A program made the position numbers and the translations under genes. From contig JBGPLJ010000134.1 in NCBI GenBank assembly GCA_041486385.1, positions 1 through 8,996 of the forward strand: a stretch of 8,996 nt of DNA, read 5' to 3'. The DNA comes from JBGPLJ01 sp041486385 (GTDB lineage Bacteria > Pseudomonadota > Gammaproteobacteria > Steroidobacterales > Steroidobacteraceae). The notes beneath the pieces were generated by a model that saw only the letters and a program-made list of their open reading frames with translations, did not search any database and was not told the DNA's origin. Shown in pieces: positions 1 to 4,858 of the stretch (position 1 is its first letter; the number at the start of each line of letters is the position of its first letter).

Positions 1-210
1 GACCGTTGACCACCCATGCTCAGGCGGCCGCTCCGCACCCTGCGGTGCCGGCGCGTTACGCATGGCGACGCGCAGCCGCTGCAGGCGCTCGACCTCGAGC
101 CGGCACGGAGCGCAACCGGCAAGGTGTTGCGCGGCCGGACTCTCGGGTGCTCCATCGCCCGAAAGCAGTCTGTCGCGCAGACTCAGAAGCTCTGCGAGAT
201 CTGGGTGCAT
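1..210 (-). CDS. Partial gene: probable zinc-finger anti-sigma factor (C-terminus cut by window edge)
   Basis: An open frame starts at the ATG at 210-208 and runs without a stop to base 1, giving the first 70 residues. It begins MHPDLAELLSLRDRLLSG and contains the motif HLAGCAPC (about residues 29-36). This is the H-x3-C-x2-C zinc signature of ZAS-type anti-sigma factors, which bind and hold an ECF sigma factor until a signal releases it. The start lies inside the 3' end of the sigma gene (28-base overlap), with a GGAG ribosome site 9 bases before the ATG, so translational coupling is likely. The short helical N-terminus ahead of the motif also fits. The visible part ends in a Pro/Gly-rich stretch, so a later membrane segment or sensor domain cannot be seen. 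The role is inferred from motif and position; a zinc-binding protein of another kind is possible. Confidence 0.7.
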   Translation of the reverse strand, partial: MHPDLAELLSLRDRLLSGDGAPESPAAQHLAGCAPCRLEVERLQRLRVAMRNAPAPQGAERPPEHGWSTV

Positions 211-782
211 GGCAGTTTCTCCGGATCGTTGTCGAGCAATTCGCGCAGCCGCCGATGCGCGCGCACCAGCTGCGATTTGGAAAAGCTGGCGGTGCGGCCA
301 AATGATTGCCCGATCTCCTCGTGTGTCATTTCCTCGACGTCATAAAGCCAGACCACTGCGCGCGCGGTGGCGGACAGGCGCCTGAGCGCGCGATCGAGTT
401 TTTGTCCGGTCGGGGCGTCGGGATACTTGTCCGTGTGCACCTGTTCCGCCCTGCCGGTCCAGCCATCGGTGACCTGGTCCAGCCAGACGGCGCTCCGATG
501 CCAGGGGGATCGCAGGTGCATCAGACATTTGCTGACGGCGATGCTGCGAATCCAGGCGCCCAGCGCCTGCGGGTCGCGCAGTTCGCCCAGCCGCTGCAGC
601 ACCTCGACGAAAGTGTCCTGGTGCAAGTCCTCTGCCAGTCCGCGCTGCGTAATCAGGCGGTGGACGACGATGCGCGTCGCAACCGAATAGCGCCGGTAGA
701 TCTCGGCAAGCGCCTGCCGCTCACCTGCCTGGGCGCGCGCCACCAGCTCGGGGTCGGAATCGATGTCGGTGAGGCGGATCAT
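183..782 (-). CDS. RNA polymerase sigma factor, ECF subfamily (sigma-70 family)
   Basis: The product is 199 residues, the usual ECF length. Region sigma-2 (about residues 10-92) holds the core-binding helix around AEDLHQDTFVEVLQRL and the -10 recognition part around LGAWIRSIAVSKCLMHLRS. A linker follows. Region sigma-4 (about 128-187) shows LRRLSATARAVVWLYDVEEM, then HEEIGQSFG and SKSQLVRAHRRLREL, the helix-turn-helix that reads the -35 element. Such factors direct RNA polymerase to a small regulon, usually under control of a partner anti-sigma factor. The overlapping downstream gene with a zinc motif fits that role. The ATG at 782 has only a poor ribosome site (GGGTGA before it). The gene is divergent from the tRNA-Leu, with 73 bases between them. 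No self-recognised ECF promoter could be picked out. The family call is secure; the signal and regulon are unknown. Confidence 0.93.
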   Translation of the reverse strand: MIRLTDIDSDPELVARAQAGERQALAEIYRRYSVATRIVVHRLITQRGLAEDLHQDTFVEVLQRLGELRDPQALGAWIRSIAVSKCLMHLRSPWHRSAVWLDQVTDGWTGRAEQVHTDKYPDAPTGQKLDRALRRLSATARAVVWLYDVEEMTHEEIGQSFGRTASFSKSQLVRAHRRLRELLDNDPEKLPCTQISQSF

Positions 783-830
783 GTGTCACCCGAAGGATGC
801 GTCACGCTCCAAGAGGGTCGCAAGCGCGGC

Positions 831-836
831 TATACT
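831..836 (+). promoter_or_regulatory. Probable -10 box of the tRNA-Leu promoter
   Basis: TATACT lies 19 bases before the mature tRNA 5' end, so transcription would start near 843. The bases after the box (GCACGCC) are GC-rich, as in stringently controlled stable-RNA promoters. The -35 region near 807-813 (CTCCAAG) is a poor match to consensus, so the call rests on the -10 box and its position. Confidence 0.55.
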
Positions 837-855
837 GCACGCCAATATCCGGATT

Positions 856-942
856 GCCCGTGTGGCGGAATTGGTAGACGCAGCAGACTCAAAATCTGCC
901 GTTCGCAAGGACATGCCCGTTCGATTCGGGCCACGGGCACCA
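856..942 (+). tRNA. tRNA-Leu, anticodon CAA (reads UUG)
   Basis: The cloverleaf can be read directly. The acceptor stem GCCCGTG (856-862) pairs with CACGGGC (932-938). The D arm contains GGTAGACGC. The anticodon stem GCAGA (883-887) pairs with TCTGC (895-899) around the loop CTCAAAA, giving anticodon CAA at 890-892. A long variable arm (900-914), GTTC/GGAC closed by GCAA, marks a class II tRNA as expected for leucine. The T arm is GCCCG/CGGGC with loop TTCGATT. Discriminator A939 and an encoded CCA (940-942) follow. It is similar to the E. coli tRNA-Leu(CAA). The Nudix gene starts 32 bases downstream and is probably cotranscribed. Confidence 0.97.
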
Positions 943-951
943 GTCACTGGT
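939..951 (+). repeat. 13-base perfect dyad overlapping the tRNA CCA end
   Basis: ACCAGT (939-944) and ACTGGT (946-951) are exact inverted copies around one base. The left arm is the discriminator plus CCA of the tRNA. In a precursor RNA the small hairpin would cover the tRNA 3' end. No T-run follows, so it is not an intrinsic terminator. Any effect on 3' processing is a guess, and short dyads occur by chance. Confidence 0.4.
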
Positions 952-974
952 ACTTGGTGTCGGACAGCTAACGA

Positions 975-1538
975 GTGAAATTCTGCAGTCAATGCGGACA
1001 GCCGGTCACAGTCAGAGTTCCTGACGACGACAACCGCCCGCGCCATGTTTGCGATGCCTGTGGCACGATCCACTACCGCAATCCGAAGGTCGTCGTCGGC
1101 TGCGTGCCCGAATGGCAGGGCAAGATTCTTCTCTGCCGCCGCGCGATCGAGCCGCGCCGCGGCTTCTGGACGACGCCGGCGGGTTTCCTCGAGAATGGCG
1201 AGAGCCTGCAGCTCGGCGCCGCCCGCGAATCGCTGGAAGAGGCCATGGCGACGGTCGAAATCGGCTCGTTGCTCGCCGTCGTCAGCGTCCTGTACGCCGA
1301 ACAGGTCCACGTTTTCTTCCGCGCCCGGCTGACCGAGCCGAGCTTCGCTCCGGGCAGCGAAAGCCTCGAGGTCAAGCTGGTGGAAGAGCGCGATATTCCC
1401 TGGCCGGATATCGCGTTTGCGAGCGGCGATTTTGCGCTCAAACGCTACCTGAGCGATCGGGCACTCGGGCTCGAAGGGCAGCACTACATGGAATTCGAAC
1501 GCAAGCTGGCGCGCGGCCCTCAACATCCCGGCATGTGA
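975..1538 (+). CDS. Nudix hydrolase with N-terminal zinc ribbon
   Basis: The 187-residue product opens with a four-cysteine zinc ribbon (C4, C7, C26, C29), followed by HYRNPKVVVGC and the Nudix fold. The Nudix box begins at G70 (GFLENGE) with E76, R84-E85 and E88-E89; these glutamates bind the catalytic metal. Such enzymes cleave nucleoside diphosphates linked to another group, for example ADP-ribose or NADH; the substrate here cannot be told. The glycine near the box end is replaced by methionine, which appears to be normal for this subfamily (RETLEEA-type box). The start is GTG at 975: an in-frame TAA sits at 969-971, and the next in-frame ATG would delete the zinc ribbon and most of the Nudix box. 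The ribosome site is weak. The gene follows the tRNA-Leu by 32 bases and is probably read from its promoter. Confidence 0.93.
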   Translation: MKFCSQCGQPVTVRVPDDDNRPRHVCDACGTIHYRNPKVVVGCVPEWQGKILLCRRAIEPRRGFWTTPAGFLENGESLQLGAARESLEEAMATVEIGSLLAVVSVLYAEQVHVFFRARLTEPSFAPGSESLEVKLVEERDIPWPDIAFASGDFALKRYLSDRALGLEGQHYMEFERKLARGPQHPGM

Positions 1539-1544
1539 GCCGCT

Positions 1545-1562
1545 CAGGCCGGGCCCGGCCTG
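1545..1562. repeat. 18-base perfect GC palindrome after the Nudix gene
   Basis: CAGGCCGGGCCCGGCCTG is perfectly self-complementary and begins 7 bases after the Nudix stop codon. No T-run follows, so it is not a standard intrinsic terminator. It abuts a possible extended -10 box for fdxA (1563-1571), so it could be an operator, or a hairpin at the 3' end of the Nudix message. Chance symmetry is easier in DNA this GC-rich. Confidence 0.45.
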
Positions 1563-1571
1563 TGGCAGAAT
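1563..1571 (+). promoter_or_regulatory. Possible extended -10 element for fdxA
   Basis: TGG-CAGAAT resembles an extended -10 (TGn-TATAAT, four of six matching in the hexamer). It would start transcription near 1578, about 70 bases before fdxA. There is no clear -35 box; that position falls at the edge of the 18-base palindrome. Tentative. Confidence 0.25.
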
Positions 1572-1595
1572 ATCGGCCGTTCAATCGCTGACTAT

Positions 1596-1615
1596 GGCGC
1601 CACTTCGGTGACGCC
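1596..1615 (+). other. UUCG-loop hairpin in the fdxA leader
   Basis: GGCG-C-CAC (1596-1603) pairs with GTG-A-CGCC (1608-1615) around the loop TTCG, with a single C/A mismatch. A C-UUCG-G tetraloop is unusually stable in RNA. It ends 31 bases before the fdxA ATG and well clear of the ribosome site, so it is more likely a stability element than a block to translation. Function is not shown. Confidence 0.4.
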
Positions 1616-1646
1616 GCACCCAAAGGCTGAGCGCGGAACTCGACCC

Positions 1647-1970
1647 ATGACCTTCGTCGTTACTGACAACTGCATCAAGTGCAAGTACATGGACTGCGTG
1701 GAAGTTTGTCCGGTGGACTGCTTTCACGAGGGCCCCAATTTTCTGGTGATCGATCCCGATGAATGCATCGATTGCACGCTGTGCGAACCGGAATGCCCGG
1801 TCGAAGCCATCTTCTCGGAGGAAGATGTTCCGACCAGCCAGAATCACTTCACGGCATTGAACGCCGAGCTTGCGCGCGCGTGGCCGGTGATCACCGAGAA
1901 GGGCGAAGCGCCTGCCGATGCCAAGGAATGGGAAGGCAAGCCCGACAAACTTGCCCTGCTGGAACGCTAG
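1647..1970 (+). CDS. fdxA: Ferredoxin FdxA, 7Fe-8S type (one [3Fe-4S], one [4Fe-4S])
   Basis: The product is 107 residues, equal to Azotobacter vinelandii ferredoxin I in length and very similar in sequence. Nine cysteines are present at C9, C12, C17, C21, C25, C40, C43, C46 and C50 (counting Met as 1), in the blocks CIKCKYMDCVEVCPVDCF and DECIDCTLCEPECP. By analogy with ferredoxin I, C9, C17 and C50 hold the [3Fe-4S] cluster, and C21, C40, C43 and C46 the [4Fe-4S] cluster. The C-terminal extension, including LNAELARAWPVITEKGE and ending LLER, is typical. It is a soluble low-potential electron carrier; its partner is not evident. The start at 1647 is chosen because the protein then matches the family N-terminus (MTFVVTDNC) and GGAA lies 8 bases before it; an in-frame GTG at 1608 would add 13 non-conserved residues. 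It converges on dsbC with 13 bases between the stops. Confidence 0.97.
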   Translation: MTFVVTDNCIKCKYMDCVEVCPVDCFHEGPNFLVIDPDECIDCTLCEPECPVEAIFSEEDVPTSQNHFTALNAELARAWPVITEKGEAPADAKEWEGKPDKLALLER

Positions 1971-1983
1971 GAGAGTTGACGGA

Positions 1984-2772
1984 TCAGCGCGAGGCGAGCT
2001 CCGCGTCCGCGGCCTGAAGATCCTTGAGCAACTTCTTCGGCGGTTCGTAGCCGCCGATGTATCGGCCGGTCGATGTCACGATACCCGGCGTGCCGTTCAC
2101 GCCGAGCGCGTTGCCGAGGGCGAACTCACGCGCCACCGGATTCGCGGCGCATGCCTGACCGACGGTAACCTGGCCGAGCTTGGCGCGCGTCAGCGCATCA
2201 TTCCGATTCGCTGAGCACCAGACCGCCTCGGCCTTTTCCCAGGACTCGGTCCCCGGGCCGGTGCGCGGATAGGCTAGGTAGCGCACGCGGATGCCGAGCC
2301 GGTTGATCTCGGCAATTTCACTGTGGAGTTTGCGGCAGTAAGTGCAATCGACGTCCGTGAAGACGTTGATCGTGTATTTCGGATCCTTCGGTGAGAAGAC
2401 GATCATGTCTTTCTCGGCGACGCTCTCGAGCAAGCGTACGCGCAGTCCTCCGCGACGCTGCTCGGTGAGGTTCGCCTGGCTCTGGATCTGATAGAGGTCG
2501 CCGTTGAAGTAGTACTTGCCGTCGGCGGTCACGTAGCCGATATCGGCACCCTTGGCGTACTCGTAGATGCCCGGAATCTGAGTCGGCGAAAAATCCCTGG
2601 CCTCGCTTCCCTGGATCTTCTTCGCGAGCTCGATGCGTGGATCGACAGCCGCCTTGTCGGCGCCTGCTGCAGGCGTTGTGGCGGGAGCGGTGGCGGTTGC
2701 GCCGTAGAGCGGTCCCGAGAGCGACAGCAGGCAGCCGCATAGAGAGAGAGCGAGAGTACGTGTGAGAACCAT
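1984..2772 (-). CDS. dsbC: Periplasmic thiol:disulfide isomerase DsbC
   Basis: The product is 262 residues. A signal peptide (about 1-25, MVLTRTLALSLCGCLLSLSG...) is followed by an Ala/Thr/Pro-rich linker. The DsbC dimerisation domain (about 45-105) contains IPGIYEYAKGADIGYVTADG and GDLY. The thioredoxin-fold domain has the active site C143-T-Y-C146 in FTDVDCTYCRKLH and the cis-proline P229 in NGTPGIV. A second cysteine pair, C186 and C208, matches the structural disulfide of DsbC. The enzyme reshuffles wrong disulfides in the periplasm and is kept reduced by DsbD, which is not in this window. Start 2772 is chosen because GGAG lies 9 bases upstream and the signal peptide begins there; an in-frame ATG at 2838 would put 22 polar residues in front of it. 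It lies 164 bases downstream of xerD, the conserved gammaproteobacterial order. The signal peptide core holds C12 and C14, which do not form a good lipobox. Confidence 0.96.
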   Translation of the reverse strand: MVLTRTLALSLCGCLLSLSGPLYGATATAPATTPAAGADKAAVDPRIELAKKIQGSEARDFSPTQIPGIYEYAKGADIGYVTADGKYYFNGDLYQIQSQANLTEQRRGGLRVRLLESVAEKDMIVFSPKDPKYTINVFTDVDCTYCRKLHSEIAEINRLGIRVRYLAYPRTGPGTESWEKAEAVWCSANRNDALTRAKLGQVTVGQACAANPVAREFALGNALGVNGTPGIVTSTGRYIGGYEPPKKLLKDLQAADAELASR

Positions 2773-2839
2773 GACGGATAGCTCCAGGGACCGGCGGGCA
2801 GCTCGTTCGACAGTGTGGTCGGGGTTTGGTTCTTTCAAG

Positions 2840-2855
2840 GCGCCCCAAAAGGCGC
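2840..2855 (-). other. Perfect hairpin in the xerD-dsbC gap
   Basis: GCGCC (2840-2844) pairs with GGCGC (2851-2855) around a 6-base loop. On the minus strand no T-run follows, so it is a weak terminator candidate at best. It would lie just inside the leader of a dsbC transcript started at the -10 element at 2866-2874. A second GC dyad (GCCGGCTCCGGC, 2898-2909) lies upstream, nearer the xerD stop. Confidence 0.35.
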
Positions 2856-2865
2856 GGGCGGCGCG

Positions 2866-2874
2866 AGTCTAGCA
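2866..2874 (-). promoter_or_regulatory. Possible extended -10 promoter element for dsbC
   Basis: On the minus strand TGC-TAGACT is a fair extended -10 (four of six matching in the hexamer plus the TGn). It would start transcription near 2860, about 88 bases before the dsbC ATG. A convincing -35 box at 17 bases is absent. It would give dsbC its own transcription besides readthrough from xerD. Confidence 0.3.
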
Positions 2875-2936
2875 GAGGAAATTCGCAAGGACACGCCGCC
2901 GGCTCCGGCGCGCGCTCACAACGCCTGTCGAACCCC

Positions 2937-3893
2937 TCAGCCCCGCGGATGATGCTGCGAATGCAGCTCTTTCATGCGCTCGCGGGCAACGTGGGTGTAG
3001 ATCTGCGTGGTCGAAAGGTCCGAGTGACCGAGCAGCATCTGCACGACGCGCAGATCCGCGCCGTGGTTGAGCAGGTGCGTAGCGAACGCGTGGCGCAGGG
3101 TGTGCGGCGACAGATCCTTGTCGATGCCCGCCTTGCGCGCATAGCGCTTGATGATGTGCCAGAAGGCCTGGCGCGTCATCTTGTCGCCGCGACGCGTCGG
3201 AAAGAGAAAGTCGGTTTGCCGTTCGAGCAGGATTTCGGTGCGCGGGCCCTGTACGAACTGATTCAGCCAGCGGATCGATTCTTCGCCGAGCGGAATGAGG
3301 CGCTCGCGGTTGCCTTTGCCGACGATGCGCAGCACGCCCTGGTTCATGTTCACCTGGTTGTGCCGCAGGTTCACGAGCTCCGTGACGCGCAGGCCCGTCG
3401 CGTACAGCACTTCAAGCATGGTGCGGTCGCGGTGGCCGAGCGGGTCGGTTACGAGCGGCGCGTTGAGGAGCGATTCGACTTCGCCTTCGGTCAGCGACTT
3501 CGGAAGCGAGCGGCCGATCTTCGGCATGGCGATCTGCGTGGTCGGGTCTTCCTTCAAACCCCCGTCGCGGACGAGGTAGCGGAAGAAGCGGCGGAAACTC
3601 GAGAGCTGGCGGGCCGTGGAACGGGGCCGCGCGCCCCTCTCGACGCGCCATGCGATGAAGGCAAGCAGGTCGTTGCGCGTCGTACGCGCAATCGGAATCT
3701 GTTTCTCGGCGAGCCAGCGCGCAAGCGCGTTCAGGTCCGCGCGGTAGGCTGCGAGCGTATTGGCCGACAGGCCCCGCTCCATCCACACCGCGTCGAGAAA
3801 ACGGCTGACTGTCGGATCCGTATTCTCCGGCGTGCGGAGCGTGGCGGGATCACGTGTCTTGACGTGCAGCGAGCTTTTCACAGCTGAACTCAT
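2937..3893 (-). CDS. xerD: Site-specific tyrosine recombinase XerD
   Basis: The product is 318 residues; about 298 is usual, the excess being a polar N-terminus of about 25 residues. The SAM-like core-binding domain runs from about 27 to 115 (VSRFLDAVWMERGLSANTLAAY). The catalytic domain carries the full tyrosine-recombinase set: R169 (ATGLRVTEL), K193 (GKGNRERLIPL), H264 and R267 (SPHTLRHAFATHLL), H290 (LLGHSDLSTTQ) and the nucleophile Y299 (IYTHV). With XerC it resolves chromosome dimers at dif, under FtsK control. The XerD assignment rather than XerC or a phage integrase rests on the conserved dsbC neighbour and the close match to housekeeping XerD. Start 3893 has GGAG 4 bases upstream; an in-frame ATG at 4016 would add 41 residues of non-conserved sequence. 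The N-terminal extension is the one uncertain part. Confidence 0.95.
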   Translation of the reverse strand: MSSAVKSSLHVKTRDPATLRTPENTDPTVSRFLDAVWMERGLSANTLAAYRADLNALARWLAEKQIPIARTTRNDLLAFIAWRVERGARPRSTARQLSSFRRFFRYLVRDGGLKEDPTTQIAMPKIGRSLPKSLTEGEVESLLNAPLVTDPLGHRDRTMLEVLYATGLRVTELVNLRHNQVNMNQGVLRIVGKGNRERLIPLGEESIRWLNQFVQGPRTEILLERQTDFLFPTRRGDKMTRQAFWHIIKRYARKAGIDKDLSPHTLRHAFATHLLNHGADLRVVQMLLGHSDLSTTQIYTHVARERMKELHSQHHPRG

Positions 3894-4112
3894 GCGACTC
3901 CATTGGATGCCGCACGCATTGACGGGGCGACCGCTGCAACGCGCGTGCACACACAACTTCGATCGAGCAAAATGCCGGGGCAGTATGCGTTTGGGGTACC
4001 CCCCCTTGCGTGACAAGTCTCACAGAACATTTGAGCTATTAACATAAAGAGAACCAGTTCACAGAACGCGTGACGCCGAGCTGGCGAACGCCGGTTACCG
4101 AGCAATGCCAGA
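3894..4112. promoter_or_regulatory. Divergent xerD/plsC intergenic region
   Basis: These 219 bases separate two divergent genes and must hold both promoters. The stretch 4026-4050 (ACATTTGAGCTATTAACATA) is clearly AT-rich against the surroundings. It offers TATTAA (4037-4042) or TAACAT (4040-4045) as a -10 for plsC, but no good -35. A 10-base palindrome GGGGTACCCC lies at 3993-4002. No small gene with a convincing ribosome site was found. Confidence 0.5.
4009..4024. promoter_or_regulatory. CRP/Vfr/Clp-like dyad upstream of plsC
   Basis: CGTGA-N6-TCACA matches nine of the ten core bases of the CRP half-site pair (TGTGA-N6-TCACA). The nine bases from 4020, TCACAGAAC, recur exactly at 4059-4067, and the recurrence runs into a second GCGTGAC (4068-4074; the first is 4008-4014). 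Four GTGA/TCAC half-sites thus fall within 66 bases. The site would overlap the -35 region of a promoter using the AT-rich block at 4037-4045. Binding is inferred from pattern only; no CRP-family gene is in the window. Confidence 0.4.
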
Positions 4113-4856
4113 GTGATCCGCCTACTGAGAGGATTACCGCAGCGCGTCTACGGCGTGTTCTGCTGGCTGGTGTTCTTCCTGGTTGCGATCCTGGCTCTGG
4201 TGTTGGTGCTGCCAATGCCCGGCATTGCCGCGCGTCGGGCGGTCGTGCGCGCAGGCGCATGGATTTACCTGTGGGTTACCGCAACGCGGTGCCGGGTTTT
4301 GAATGCTGGACGAATACCCAATTCAGCCTGCATCGTGGTGGCCAATCACACCAGCTACATTGACGGGCTGGTGATGGCAGCCGTGCTACCGCCGCGCTTC
4401 AGTTTCGTCATCAAGAAAGAGATGAATAGCGTGCCACTCGCCAATTGGCTGTTGCAGCGCATCGGCTCGGAATTCGTGGAACGCTTCGATCGGCACAAGG
4501 GAGCCCTCGATGCGCGGCGCGTTCTGCGGGCCGCGCAGCGCGGCCAGGCGCTCGCCTTCTTTCCGGAAGGAACGTTCTCGCGCGAGCGTGGGCTGCTGCG
4601 ATTTCACACCGGCGCATTCACGACCGCGGCACGCATGGGCTGGCCAGTGGTCCCTGCGGTGATCCGCGGCGCTCGCGCGATCCTGCCGGCGCACCGGCTG
4701 CTGCCCGCGCCAGGTTCGATCACCGTCGACTTCATCGAGGTGCTGGAGCCGTCCGGGAGCGATCGCGAAGCAGCGAATCGCCTGCGCGATCGCTGCCGCA
4801 AGGACATCCTGGCCGCGCTCGGCGAGCCCGACCTTGCAGTGAAAGGGGATTCCTGA
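4113..4856 (+). CDS. plsC: Lysophospholipid acyltransferase, PlsC family (1-acyl-glycerol-3-phosphate acyltransferase)
   Basis: The 247-residue product has one clear N-terminal membrane segment (about 12-34). The acyltransferase motifs come in order: NHTSYID (H79 and D84 of the NHx4D catalytic pair), the RFHTGAF region (163-169) preceded by FPEGT (150-154, glycerophosphate binding), and VVPAVIRG (179-186). PlsC moves an acyl group to lysophosphatidate to make phosphatidate at the inner membrane; related family members act on other lysolipids, so the exact acceptor is inferred. The start is GTG at 4113. An in-frame TGA at 4071-4073 closes the frame and no in-frame ATG lies between. An ATG at 4105 is out of frame and stops at once. 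The ribosome site is poor. The gene ends 2 bases before leucine dehydrogenase, so the two are probably cotranscribed although their functions are not obviously linked. Confidence 0.88.
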   Translation: MIRLLRGLPQRVYGVFCWLVFFLVAILALVLVLPMPGIAARRAVVRAGAWIYLWVTATRCRVLNAGRIPNSACIVVANHTSYIDGLVMAAVLPPRFSFVIKKEMNSVPLANWLLQRIGSEFVERFDRHKGALDARRVLRAAQRGQALAFFPEGTFSRERGLLRFHTGAFTTAARMGWPVVPAVIRGARAILPAHRLLPAPGSITVDFIEVLEPSGSDREAANRLRDRCRKDILAALGEPDLAVKGDS

Positions 4857-4858
4857 AC

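Noticed and set aside
856..942. tRNA-Leu as an integration (att) site of a genomic island
   Set aside because: No integrase lies next to it, no copy of its 3' end is seen in the window, and the neighbours are core genes. The recombinase at 2937-3893 is housekeeping XerD.
1182..1250. Nudix box with Met in place of the late Gly as a sign of lost activity
   Set aside because: The metal-binding glutamates are intact, and related zinc-ribbon Nudix proteins also lack this Gly.
2731..2735. Lipobox in the DsbC signal peptide (LCGC)
   Set aside because: The -2 position is cysteine, not a small lipobox residue, and a normal signal peptidase I site (around LYGA) follows; DsbC is a soluble periplasmic protein.
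2826..3887. Plus-strand open frame of 353 codons opposite xerD
   Set aside because: It is a mirror of the xerD frame in GC-rich DNA, shows no recognisable domain, and the minus strand encodes a complete catalytic recombinase.
3993..4002. GGGGTACCCC palindrome as an operator
   Set aside because: Only 10 bases, single copy, and such symmetry is common by chance in GC-rich DNA; noted within the intergenic region only.
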